Virus record (IMG/VR): IMGVR_UViG_3300031857_001383
Coordinates: 1 to 23,910 of that record
Strand: one strand, 5' to 3'
DNA from: a virus
Length of the DNA stretch: 23,910 bases
Position 1 is the first letter of the stretch. Each line of letters opens with the position of its first letter. Below are positions 4,876 to 11,422 of this stretch, in pieces. Position numbers and translations under genes: made by a program. Under the pieces are notes generated by a model. That model saw nothing but the letters and a program-made list of their open reading frames with translations, did no database searches and was not told the DNA's origin.

Positions 4876-5033
4876 TGACAAGAGAAGACATACTACAAAT
4901 CCGTGAGGAATATATTTCAAGAAGTAAATCTCACATCGCTACAAACATAATTGAATTAGCCAAGAGATACAAGGTTAGTCAGAATACAATTAGGAAAATT
5001 GCCCTGCGCCAAGTCTATAAAGATGTAGATTAA
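4875..5033 (+). CDS. Small helix-turn-helix protein, 52 residues
   Basis: LAKRYKVSQNTIRKIALRQVYKDV (about residues 28-51) is a helix-turn-helix of the type often found at the C-terminus of phage HNH endonucleases and in stand-alone phage regulators (LAxxYxVSxxTIxxI...W..V). Here it stands alone, so a DNA-binding regulator or a remnant of a homing endonuclease are both possible. The start overlaps the FmdB-like stop as TGATG. The stop shares TTAA with the stop of the convergent sigma-factor gene. Confidence 0.7.
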   Translation: MTREDILQIREEYISRSKSHIATNIIELAKRYKVSQNTIRKIALRQVYKDVD

Positions 5034-5671
5034 TCTTCTGTTGGTTCAGCAAAGTCATCATCACGATAGGGCTTGAAGCCACCAATCTTATTGATTAACT
5101 TTCTGATGGCACGCTTGTGCCGCATACGAGCAGTATCTTCTGATGTTAAACCAAGTTCGGTTGCTATATCTCCGAAGTCCATTGACTCTACATATCTAAA
5201 GAACAACAACTTGCGGTCAGGATTAGGTAGTTTCCAGTAAGCATAGTCAATCTCAATCATCATAGCCATAAGGTTTCCACCCTCAGCAGGGGCTGATTGT
5301 TTACCAGTATGACTGAGGTTTAACTTAGCAGTTACGTTGAACTCACCGCGTAGCACAGAGGGCAACAGAGCCTCAACCATATCTGCTTCATAAAAGAATA
5401 GGTCAGATGTTTCATAGCCACCAGACTTAGCCATCCAATACTGACAGTAATCTAATGCTTGGTTACGAAGAGAACGATAGATTAAATTCTTAGCATCCTT
5501 CTCACCGATTGCTTCCCAAGTATCTAACTTAACTGGATGCTCCAAGAACCATTGATATAGGGACTGACGGATGTCCGCTATATCAATCTCTTCATACTTG
5601 CGTGAATACTCAGAGGCAACAGCGTCAACTACATATTGCCAAGGTTCAATGCGGTTCCACTCTAGGTTCAT
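5030..5671 (-). CDS. Phage RNA polymerase sigma factor (sigma-70-like)
   Basis: A 213-residue protein whose end (166-197, FGDIATELGLTSEDTARMRH followed by KRAIRKLI) is a typical sigma region 4 helix-turn-helix. The preceding DRKLLFFRYVESMDF matches the stretch that leads into region 4. The N-terminal half is helical (IADIRQSLYQWFLE, YRSLRNQALDYCQ), in keeping with a diverged region 2 of an ECF-like factor, though I cannot align its core motifs with certainty. It is the last gene of the leftward operon, so it would be made after replication genes and could direct host polymerase to late promoters. ATGA overlap with the gene before. Confidence 0.75.
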   Translation of the reverse strand: MNLEWNRIEPWQYVVDAVASEYSRKYEEIDIADIRQSLYQWFLEHPVKLDTWEAIGEKDAKNLIYRSLRNQALDYCQYWMAKSGGYETSDLFFYEADMVEALLPSVLRGEFNVTAKLNLSHTGKQSAPAEGGNLMAMMIEIDYAYWKLPNPDRKLLFFRYVESMDFGDIATELGLTSEDTARMRHKRAIRKLINKIGGFKPYRDDDFAEPTED

Positions 5672-6054
5672 TTGATTTGTATTCCCATACTCAAAGGGAG
5701 GAAGGTAACTGGTTTCATTATCTTACTTTTGTTAGTGAACTCAGTAGTAACTGGCAACCATTTATCTTCCCATACAAAATCATTCTCATCATCTAACTTG
5801 AATGACCATACTCCAGAGGGCGTATAGTTTACATACCAAGCGGTAAGTCCTAACTCTTTTGCTTTAGTTACTAAGAAATCAAACTTCTTTTTCTCTAGCA
5901 ATAGAGTATCGTAGTGTGTGTTGCGGGACTTGAGTTCTATAAACATTCCAAACTTTATTGTTACACAATCAAAGCCATCATAGACTTGAGGTGAGTGTTC
6001 GAGGTCGGGGAAATGCTTTTCCTTGAGCCATTCAAACAACTCTTTCTCTTTCAT
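5668..6054 (-). CDS. PD-(D/E)XK nuclease-like protein
   Basis: A 128-residue protein with a recognisable nuclease core: D26/D29 in YDGFD, a strand, then E40-L-K42 in FIELKSR, giving the D...ExK pattern of the restriction-endonuclease fold. A helix with Y48 and K55-57 follows. It lacks extra domains and resembles small phage recombination or resolvase nucleases, but the substrate cannot be told. It sits between the DUF1599 gene and the sigma factor with ATGA overlaps on both sides, so it belongs to the replication operon. Confidence 0.55.
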   Translation of the reverse strand: MKEKELFEWLKEKHFPDLEHSPQVYDGFDCVTIKFGMFIELKSRNTHYDTLLLEKKKFDFLVTKAKELGLTAWYVNYTPSGVWSFKLDDENDFVWEDKWLPVTTEFTNKSKIMKPVTFLPLSMGIQIK

Positions 6055-6422
6055 TTATCCCATTTATCTCTTAACACTAGCAGTCCAATGACAGCGTAGT
6101 TAGCCATATCCTTGAAGGTATCCTCAAGAGATTCGTGCTGGGGTAGGCTGTTGTTATCTGTTAAGTTATTTAGGCGTGCGAGTTTATCCCATAGTCTAAC
6201 ACGTAATCCGTTGAGAGGACCGCCTGGGGATTGGCTGATGTTCTTTGGACCATAGTCTTTATGCTTGGATAGGAGCAGTTCTTCTAGTTCATCGAAGACA
6301 CTGGCTACTTCTGCGGGGAAACTATAAGGGGTATCTTTAGAGTTACCAGTAACGTATTCTCTTCCACCTGGTATTGGTTTATATCTAACCCCTGGTTCCT
6401 TAGATGTTCTATAATCTGCCAT
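6051..6422 (-). CDS. DUF1599 / Nmad1 domain protein
   Basis: A 123-residue protein matching the family PF07659 (nucleotide modification associated domain 1). KHKDYGPKNI (53-62), GLRVRLWDKLARLNNL (about 72-87) and ESLEDTFKDMANYAVIGLLV (about 97-116) are its three hallmark segments. The family is all-helical and related to MazG-like nucleotide hydrolases. In phages it is often found with enzymes for modified nucleotides. No thymidylate synthase-like partner is visible in this window. It would act on the nucleotide pool in the cytoplasm. The N-terminal 35 residues are extra and proline-rich. Confidence 0.7.
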   Translation of the reverse strand: MADYRTSKEPGVRYKPIPGGREYVTGNSKDTPYSFPAEVASVFDELEELLLSKHKDYGPKNISQSPGGPLNGLRVRLWDKLARLNNLTDNNSLPQHESLEDTFKDMANYAVIGLLVLRDKWDK

Positions 6423-6428
6423 ATCTCT

Positions 6429-6794
6429 TCATTCCTCGCCTTCATCCTTAGTTTCCTCTTCTAATAACTTCTTAAGACTTGAATCAAAGTCTTGAAGTGC
6501 TGACTTAATAACCATATCTTCAACGAGTTCATCTATTAAATCATAACCATTCTCAGCAGCGAACAAGGCTACATATGTTGACTGAGTTATATGTTTAATC
6601 TGTTCGGGGTTATCAGCGTTGCCATATAAGAACCTAAGCAATGAACCTAATAATAATTTATATCCACTAGGTAAGGCATAGTAAGGGTCGAACTCTTCAT
6701 CATCATCAAGAACGTGGTCAATTAATTCAAATGAACTATCAAAGACTTTACCACAATCATTACATTGATTGTTTGTAAACTCATCTTCGCTCAA
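6429..6794 (-). CDS. Hypothetical protein with N-terminal zinc finger
   Basis: A 121-residue protein starting with a C2H2-like finger (C11-x2-C14-GKVFDSSFELIDH27), followed by an acidic stretch (DDDEEFDPYY) and helices. The start is a TTG at 6794 that overlaps the primase stop (TTGA); no ATG lies nearby upstream. The very acidic end (LLEEETKDEGEE) could mimic DNA or bind a basic partner. Position next to the primase suggests a replication link, but the function is not recognised. Confidence 0.6.
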   Translation of the reverse strand: MSEDEFTNNQCNDCGKVFDSSFELIDHVLDDDEEFDPYYALPSGYKLLLGSLLRFLYGNADNPEQIKHITQSTYVALFAAENGYDLIDELVEDMVIKSALQDFDSSLKKLLEEETKDEGEE

Positions 6795-7411
6795 TCTATT
6801 CCTGCTTTCTCCTTTATATAACTTGCGCCATACTTTACAAAGGCAGAGTTTACGTCTTCTCCTTCTGGCAATTGCACGATAGTAACGGGGAGTTCCCTAG
6901 CCAGTGAGCGTGCGAATTCCGTGCCTGGTTGGTCGCCGTCTGCGAAGACGAATACTCTTTCAAAGTCCGCAAGTAACCTAGTATAATGTTTCTTCCAAGA
7001 ATTAGCACCAGGAACGCCGATGCAAGGGAAGCCAACACAATGGCTGAGAGTAATAGTATCCAGTTCACCTTCACACACTCCTATGTAATCACCTGCTCTA
7101 TCAATGTCTAAGACATTATACATTTTAGTTTCAGCACCAGTCATACCCATATATTTCGGTTCAACAGCAGGATTAAGACTGCGAAAACGCAAGTCGACAA
7201 CACCAGTCTTGGTAATATACGGTATGGATAATCTTCCTTGGAATGCTTCGTGTCCAACATCAGGCTCTGCGACTACGCCTAATGACATTAGACGCGCTAC
7301 TTCCCTTGTTATTCCCCTGCTTGCTAGGTAGCCTTCTGCCAGATGTATATGCTCCGCGTATTTCTCCGCTGCTTTCCCCAGTAATTCCTTCTGCGATGCG
7401 CTTTGCTTCAC
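6791..7411 (-). CDS. DNA primase, TOPRIM catalytic part
   Basis: A 206-residue protein carrying a full TOPRIM domain: EGELD (114-118) holds the catalytic acid and D158-G-D160 the metal pair, with the usual spacing. Residues 24-45 (LAEGYLASRGITREVARLMS) match the conserved segment between zinc finger and TOPRIM in DnaG- and T7-type primases. It lacks its own zinc finger, which is in the overlapping upstream ORF (7260-7637), one frame away. The GTG at 7411 has GAGAGGG about 9 nt upstream, so independent initiation is possible. Alternatively a +1 shift near the GGGG at about 7380 would fuse the two parts. Confidence 0.75.
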   Translation of the reverse strand: MKQSASQKELLGKAAEKYAEHIHLAEGYLASRGITREVARLMSLGVVAEPDVGHEAFQGRLSIPYITKTGVVDLRFRSLNPAVEPKYMGMTGAETKMYNVLDIDRAGDYIGVCEGELDTITLSHCVGFPCIGVPGANSWKKHYTRLLADFERVFVFADGDQPGTEFARSLARELPVTIVQLPEGEDVNSAFVKYGASYIKEKAGID

Positions 7412-7637
7412 GAAAATCTACCCTCTCTTGTAACTGGACAAGTTGAATACTGTTACCTTGAACACCACAGGCAAAGCAAATGTATATGTTCTTGTCAAGA
7501 TTTGCGCTACCACTTTGGTGTGTGTCGCTGTGAAACGGACACTTAAGGTTAACCTGCCCACGCGTAGCACGCAAGGTCGCGCCGTAATGTATAAGGATGT
7601 CCTTAACTGAAGGTAAGTCGTTATCAATTTTGTGCAT
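7260..7637 (-). CDS. DNA primase, CHC2 zinc-finger part
   Basis: A 125-residue ORF with the primase zinc-binding domain: C33-P-F-H36 and C54-F-A-C57, giving the CHC2 ligand set that recognises template DNA. Homology-like sequence continues to about residue 85 (DFREAKRIAEGITGE). The remaining 40 residues (basic, RRLPSKQGNNKGSS...) look like out-of-frame reading over the start of the TOPRIM ORF. The two ORFs overlap by 152 nt in a +1 relation. The ATG at 7637 follows AGGAG with no spacer, which is poor; an ATT at 7628 would be better spaced but is rare. A split primase, a programmed frameshift or a one-base assembly error are all open. Confidence 0.7.
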   Translation of the reverse strand: MHKIDNDLPSVKDILIHYGATLRATRGQVNLKCPFHSDTHQSGSANLDKNIYICFACGVQGNSIQLVQLQERVDFREAKRIAEGITGESSGEIRGAYTSGRRLPSKQGNNKGSSASNVIRRSRRA

Positions 7638-7989
7638 CTCCTGTCTTCTCTTTCATCCATTGGCTTAAGTCTTGAATGACCCAAGCATTTTCTATTCCAG
7701 CATTTCTTCTTTTAACTACAACATAATGCAACGGAACATCTTCAATGTCCCTAGCCTTAGCATAGTTAACTGCTTCTATTTCTGCTTCACGCCAGAACTC
7801 AGGCAATGAAAGTGTTGCACGATTCTTTAACTCAAGGATGTAAGACTTACCAGCAATGATAACAACCATATCGCCTTCGTCTTTAGCACCAGCCTTAGTC
7901 AGACGTTCTGCCATAGCACCCGCTTTGCGGAGCCACTTCATTACATCTGTTTCAAACTGTGCGCCCTTGCGCCCATTAGGATTAGCCAC
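7624..7989 (-). CDS. Holliday-junction-resolvase-like nuclease
   Basis: A 121-residue PD-(D/E)XK protein resembling archaeal and phage Hjc-type resolvases. E13 in GAQFET, D40 in EGDMVV and E53-L-K55 in YILELKN form the expected E...D...ExK site, and the end VVVKRRNAG is also typical. Such enzymes cut four-way junctions before packaging. The start is a GTG at 7989 with AGGTGG close ahead, overlapping the previous stop. It overlaps the primase zinc-finger ORF by 14 nt. Confidence 0.7.
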   Translation of the reverse strand: MANPNGRKGAQFETDVMKWLRKAGAMAERLTKAGAKDEGDMVVIIAGKSYILELKNRATLSLPEFWREAEIEAVNYAKARDIEDVPLHYVVVKRRNAGIENAWVIQDLSQWMKEKTGDAQN

Positions 7990-8476
7990 TTACCACCTGG
8001 TTCAAAGCATTGACATCACAGACAAATCTTTCACCATAACCATAGTTCTTTTCTTTACATACCTTGAGAAAATCTTCTCTTGATATATCACCCCATACTA
8101 TAAAGCGTGAGTCTATATGTGGTTGAGTTCTATCCCCAATAAGAGTTACTAATATTGCATAGTCAGCAGAAAATAATTCTTTACTATTAAATATTAATTC
8201 TTTTGTTACAGTAGTTTTTACTTGATAAGTTTTATCATCAACAACAAGGTCGTGTCCAGCATCTCCGCCAGTCAACACCCTATTATCAGTGGTTGTCTTA
8301 TATACTTTTGCAGCAGCAAGTTCACCTAGGTAGCCCATAAGATTGACAGCCCAAGAAGTATTCTTAGCATCAAACTTTTTATCAACTACATTATATTCTT
8401 TCTTGTCTTCACGCATTGCTTCAACAAATTGTAAAGCAGATTGAATTTCTTCTGGTGATAACTTAACCTCTACCAT
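7982..8476 (-). CDS. Restriction-endonuclease-fold protein
   Basis: A 164-residue protein with E52 in GYLGELAAAK, D76 in GGDAGHDLVV and Q85-V-K87 in YQVKTT, the layout of a PD-(D/E)XK core with Q in place of the second acid, as in several restriction enzymes. The later segment ADYAILVTLIG...RFIVWGDISRE fits the remaining strands of that fold. The target is unknown; cutting host DNA or processing phage DNA are both plausible. It overlaps both neighbours by a few bases inside the replication operon. Confidence 0.6.
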   Translation of the reverse strand: MVEVKLSPEEIQSALQFVEAMREDKKEYNVVDKKFDAKNTSWAVNLMGYLGELAAAKVYKTTTDNRVLTGGDAGHDLVVDDKTYQVKTTVTKELIFNSKELFSADYAILVTLIGDRTQPHIDSRFIVWGDISREDFLKVCKEKNYGYGERFVCDVNALNQVVSG

Positions 8477-8673
8477 TAAGAAGCACTCTTATCCTTGTTA
8501 AGAATGCGAGTAGCCCAATCTAATCCTTGGTTAAGACCGATAGACCATTCATCTTTCTCTTCTATCTTAGATGATTCAATCTTCTCAATAAACTTTCTAA
8601 CTTCCTTTGCTGTCTCCAGCATAACAAGCGCACGTATTTCTTGAGTCATATCATCTTCTTCTTCTCTTATCAT
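8476..8673 (-). CDS. Small acidic helical protein, 65 residues
   Basis: MIREEEDDMTQEIRALVMLE continues as helices (ETAKEVRKFIEKIESSK). I choose the ATG at 8673 because GGAGGG lies 4 nt ahead; the in-frame ATG at 8685 lies inside the helicase gene and lacks a site. The stop overlaps the next start as TAATG. It has no motif that I recognise. It follows the helicase, so a loader or accessory role is possible but unproven. Confidence 0.6.
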   Translation of the reverse strand: MIREEEDDMTQEIRALVMLETAKEVRKFIEKIESSKIEEKDEWSIGLNQGLDWATRILNKDKSAS

Positions 8674-8674
8674 A

Positions 8675-9460
8675 TTACCCTCCATTCTCTGGTATATCTT
8701 CCATATACATATACTCAGGGTTAAATGATAGCCAACAAACTAGGTTAGCGTTGGCATCGGCACGCCCATATCTATTCTTTACGGGAGCAATTGCCATACT
8801 AGTGCCAATGACACCAAGAGTGCAGATGAGGGCAGGAAGTTGTGCAACCTTACCTTGAAGGGCAGACCTTGGCTGGCAAGGACTACCCATAACAGCCTCA
8901 GAAGTGTGATGCAGAATAATGACGGCAGCATTAGTTGCACGAGCAAGGTATTTCAACTCCTTCATAATTGCACGCATTGATGCAAACTCTTCGCCACCAT
9001 CAGTGGCTATGTCCATTAAGTTATCTACGAAGATAGCAACAGGAGGACAACCCCATTGTTCTTCAAAGGCTAAGACTTCTTCATCTATATCTTGTAGACT
9101 AGGTGATGATTCAAATGACCAGACAATATGCGAACCCTTAGCAAGTGTTGCACGTGTCCAGCCTTGGTCTGTGTTCATCAGTTGTTCTACATCAGTTTGA
9201 TTCTTACCTGAAATCATAGAGGCTAGACGCATAGCCATAGTATGTGCATTGGTATCTGCTGATATGTATAGCGTTGGAACTTTCATCTTGAGGGCTAAAG
9301 CCAAAGCCAAGGTGGACTTGCCGACACCTGGAGTTCCAGCCAGCATAGATACTTCTGCCCTGCGTAGGATTATTTTGTTAGCATCAAATGCTTTGAACAC
9401 AGAGGGCAACGGCTCGCCACCGATGTCGGTCCTACCTATACTACGAACTAATGTTCTCAT
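8675..9460 (-). CDS. DnaB/RecA-like replicative helicase ATPase
   Basis: A 261-residue RecA-fold ATPase: Walker A GTPGVGKST (42-50), then LYISAD as the strand after it, Walker B near residue 140 (VAIFVDNLMD), and the LHHTS sensor with H2-like histidines. This is the motor domain of DnaB/gp4-type helicases or RadA-like proteins. It is short, about the size of one RecA core, with only 20-30 residues ahead of the Walker strand, so no N-terminal collar is present. The primase parts are separate genes downstream. It likely unwinds DNA at the fork. Confidence 0.8.
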   Translation of the reverse strand: MRTLVRSIGRTDIGGEPLPSVFKAFDANKIILRRAEVSMLAGTPGVGKSTLALALALKMKVPTLYISADTNAHTMAMRLASMISGKNQTDVEQLMNTDQGWTRATLAKGSHIVWSFESSPSLQDIDEEVLAFEEQWGCPPVAIFVDNLMDIATDGGEEFASMRAIMKELKYLARATNAAVIILHHTSEAVMGSPCQPRSALQGKVAQLPALICTLGVIGTSMAIAPVKNRYGRADANANLVCWLSFNPEYMYMEDIPENGG

Positions 9461-10017
9461 AACTTCTCAATCCAAACCTGGTATTCCTTAGTAAGAATAT
9501 TATACTCACCCTCGTGAAACTCAAGGAAGTTATCAATGGCTGGTCTAGGTGTGAGTTCAGGTTTCATATCTTGACCCCACATATAGTCATCAAATGCAAG
9601 GATGCCACCCTTCTTTAATAGTTCCCAAGAATACTCAGCGTCAGATGCAACAGCATCGGCTGTATGGTTAGCATCTACATAAATAAAATCATATTTACCA
9701 AATTTAGTTAGGGTAAAAAATTCTTTAGTTGTCATCTCGTGATATGACCTAGGCTTTTCAAATGTCTTAGCGATATATGTCTTAAAGACTTCATTGAAAT
9801 CTATACTTTTATGTTGACGTTCATCACTACCTTGCCAAGTATCAACATCACGTAGAAGACTACCTTCACCTGTCAGGATGTTATCGCATAACCATTCACT
9901 TGCATCACCTGTATATGCACCAAGTTGTAGAAACTTTAGATTAGGTAGACCTTTGAATCTTTCAAGATGTTCTTCAAAATTATATTTCTGTCCTTCAAAC
10001 CAATTCGGAAATTCCAC
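9457..10017 (-). CDS. SAM-dependent methyltransferase (class I)
   Basis: A 186-residue Rossmann methyltransferase. Motif I is visible as FLQLGAYTGDASEWL (29-43), and YDFIYVDANHTADAVASDAE with the following LLKKGGILAFDDYMWG matches motif IV/V of the Methyltransf_24 type. That group usually modifies small molecules, sugars or peptides rather than DNA bases, and no DPPY/NPPY DNA-methylase motif is present. The start is GTG with AGGAGCATT ahead. A leader hairpin lies upstream (10035-10081). Substrate unknown. Confidence 0.75.
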   Translation of the reverse strand: MEFPNWFEGQKYNFEEHLERFKGLPNLKFLQLGAYTGDASEWLCDNILTGEGSLLRDVDTWQGSDERQHKSIDFNEVFKTYIAKTFEKPRSYHEMTTKEFFTLTKFGKYDFIYVDANHTADAVASDAEYSWELLKKGGILAFDDYMWGQDMKPELTPRPAIDNFLEFHEGEYNILTKEYQVWIEKL

Positions 10018-10034
10018 AATGCTCCTGTCTTAAG

Positions 10035-10081
10035 TTGGAAGAGGGGCAACCACCTTCCCCGATTAATTACCCCTCAACCAA
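10035..10081 (-). other. Leader hairpin before the methyltransferase gene
   Basis: TTGG and GAGGGG (10035-10038, 10041-10046) pair with CCCCTC and CCAA (10070-10075, 10078-10081) around a symmetric AA/AA internal loop. A shorter alternative pairs GGGG with CCCC (10043-10046 with 10057-10060). It lies 18 nt before the GTG start at 10017 on the minus strand and could modulate translation or mark an RNA processing site. Confidence 0.4.
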
Positions 10082-10088
10082 TTCTATT

Positions 10089-10107
10089 CTAGTTCAAATT
10101 GAACTAG
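10089..10107. promoter_or_regulatory. 9-bp inverted repeat across a stop codon
   Basis: CTAGTTCAA and TTGAACTAG flank a single central A, a near-perfect 19-bp palindrome that includes the TAG stop of the upstream gene. It could be an operator for an internal promoter or a hairpin base. No U-tract follows, so a terminator is unlikely. Confidence 0.35.
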
Positions 10108-10481
10108 GCGTTTGCTGGCTTGCACTGCTCTGGACCCATTGGTAGTGGGCAACTCCAGAACGCGTAAGGTTTCCCCGTTGTCTTGCTCACTCCGCTTCGG
10201 AATGTTCTCGTTCCGTGAACGCAAGTAGGGGACACTGCCCCTGCCTGGGTTGCTGGAGAGGATACCGCTGGCGCGATGCTTGGCGTTGTAGGCGCTGTCC
10301 CCAAAGGGGCTGTTGCGTAAGATGCCCCAAGCAATCGTTGCGTTGCTGCAATCTGAACTGCGTAGTCGCCAACACCTTCTAACAAAACAGATAGTTCATC
10401 TGCTGTATTAGCACGAATGTTAATCATATCTCCGCTGCCAGTCTTATATGATACTTGTAACTTCCAGTTTTCTACTGTCAT
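10104..10481 (-). CDS. Hypothetical protein with C-terminal zinc ribbon
   Basis: A 125-residue protein. The first 55 residues (MTVENWKLQVSYKTGSGDMI...) form a beta-alpha domain. A low-complexity A/P/T/S linker (about 58-83) follows. The end CVHGTRTFRSGVSKTTGKPY...C..P...QC is a ribbon of the kind found at the end of topoisomerases and single-strand binding phage proteins. It is coupled by ATGA to the Cas4-like nuclease gene, so it probably assists in end processing or recombination. Exact function not known. Confidence 0.65.
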   Translation of the reverse strand: MTVENWKLQVSYKTGSGDMINIRANTADELSVLLEGVGDYAVQIAATQRLLGASYATAPLGTAPTTPSIAPAVSSPATQAGAVSPTCVHGTRTFRSGVSKTTGKPYAFWSCPLPMGPEQCKPANA

Positions 10482-11125
10482 TTTTTATCCTTAGTAAATT
10501 GGCAATGCTCTGTGAGTCCACAGAAATTGCACGATTGTAGGTTCGGTAGAAATATACCAGCCTTGCGAGCCTTATCAAAACCATCCACGAAATATTCGAG
10601 AGTGTCTATGGTATATCTACTTAAGTCAATCATTTCCCCTGTCCCTGATTCTCTGGACATCCAGTAGTTACCAAGGTTAACCTCAACCCCCAACATAAGT
10701 TCTACTCCTATTTTGTAGAAGCCAAGTTGTAAATCGGATTGAGGTCTGGTTCGTGATGTCTTGAGGTCGACAATCACAAGTTGTCCGTTAACCTCAAATA
10801 TCCTGTCAATAAACATCTTCACTGGCACGTCAGCGATGACAGGATTCAACTCTAATTCGATAGCCTTTACACCTTGAGGGGTGGTCCAGATTTTCCAATC
10901 AGGATTGTTCTTTCTCCAAGAGATGTAGTTGTCTACCCACTTAGAGCCATTCTCATTCCACCAAACAGCATCCTCTTTATTTGGATTTTCTTTGGTGGCT
11001 CTTCCTGCTACACGAGCAGTAGAGAAATCTAGGTCTTTAGTTTCTTTAGCCCAGGCTTTTGCCCATAGTTCATTAGTCATTGTCATAGTCATACAATTCT
11101 GCAGCATAGTGAAACGCTCTGCCAC
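10478..11125 (-). CDS. Cas4/RecB-like nuclease, catalytic and Fe-S part
   Basis: A 215-residue ORF (fewer if one of the ATGs at 11092, 11086 or 11080 is used) with the core of the PF12705/Cas4 exonuclease family: D107 in FIDRIFE, D120-L-K122 in VIVDLKTSR, and the Q133-x3-Y137 motif. Three cysteines, C199, C202 and C208, match the C-terminal Fe-S ligands. The family's first cysteine and motif-I histidine are missing here and lie in the overlapping upstream ORF (11073-11261) in another frame. No ribosome site is evident for any start. A 5'-3' exonuclease for recombination is the likely role if both parts act together. Confidence 0.75.
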   Translation of the reverse strand: MAERFTMLQNCMTMTMTNELWAKAWAKETKDLDFSTARVAGRATKENPNKEDAVWWNENGSKWVDNYISWRKNNPDWKIWTTPQGVKAIELELNPVIADVPVKMFIDRIFEVNGQLVIVDLKTSRTRPQSDLQLGFYKIGVELMLGVEVNLGNYWMSRESGTGEMIDLSRYTIDTLEYFVDGFDKARKAGIFLPNLQSCNFCGLTEHCQFTKDKK

Positions 11126-11261
11126 CAGCAGACCAGATGCTTGGTTCTTCAGGAACCTGCAATAACCTACCTAAATAATACTGATACCCACAAGTTAAAT
11201 AAGTTGTGAATGCTGAGTAAGATATATGTGCAGGTAATTCGTAGCCATCTAACTTAATCAT
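11073..11261 (-). CDS. Cas4/RecB-like nuclease, N-terminal part
   Basis: A 62-residue ORF with the start of the family: SYSAFTTYLTC24GYQYYL gives the first Fe-S cysteine in its usual YxxCxxxYY setting, and AGGRAFH51YAAELY the motif-I histidine. It stops in TAA at 11073-11075 just where the family continues; the next 200 residues are in the +1 frame (10478-11125). The ORF can also start at a TTG at 11264, but ATG 11261 has better spacing to AGGA. It overlaps the 48-residue gene upstream. Alone it cannot be an enzyme. Confidence 0.7.
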   Translation of the reverse strand: MIKLDGYELPAHISYSAFTTYLTCGYQYYLGRLLQVPEEPSIWSAGGRAFHYAAELYDYDND

Positions 11262-11400
11262 CAAGTCCTACAACATTGGCAAGATAATCTACTTCTTCAC
11301 GTAGTTCTTTAATGTTGCGTGATAGGTCTGCAATTTCTAGTGATAGTAAATCAACTAGGAATTCCAAATCCTGGAATCGGTCATTTGTTTTTTTTAGCAT
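11254..11400 (-). CDS. Small coiled-coil protein, 48 residues
   Basis: MLKKTNDRFQDLEFLVDLLS continues with LEIADLSRNIKELREEVDYL, a near-continuous heptad pattern that predicts a coiled coil for most of its length. GATAGGAGAAAAA ahead of the ATG is a strong ribosome site. It is the first gene of the leftward replication operon and overlaps the start of the nuclease N-terminal ORF. It may be an oligomerisation or regulatory peptide; family unknown. Confidence 0.65.
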   Translation of the reverse strand: MLKKTNDRFQDLEFLVDLLSLEIADLSRNIKELREEVDYLANVVGLDD

Positions 11401-11422
11401 TTTTTCTCCTATCGAATTGTTA

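Noticed and set aside
9457-10017. DNA adenine or cytosine methyltransferase
   Set aside because: The fold motif I is present, but there is no DPPY, NPPY or PCQ motif and no target-recognition region. The sequence fits a small-molecule type methyltransferase better.
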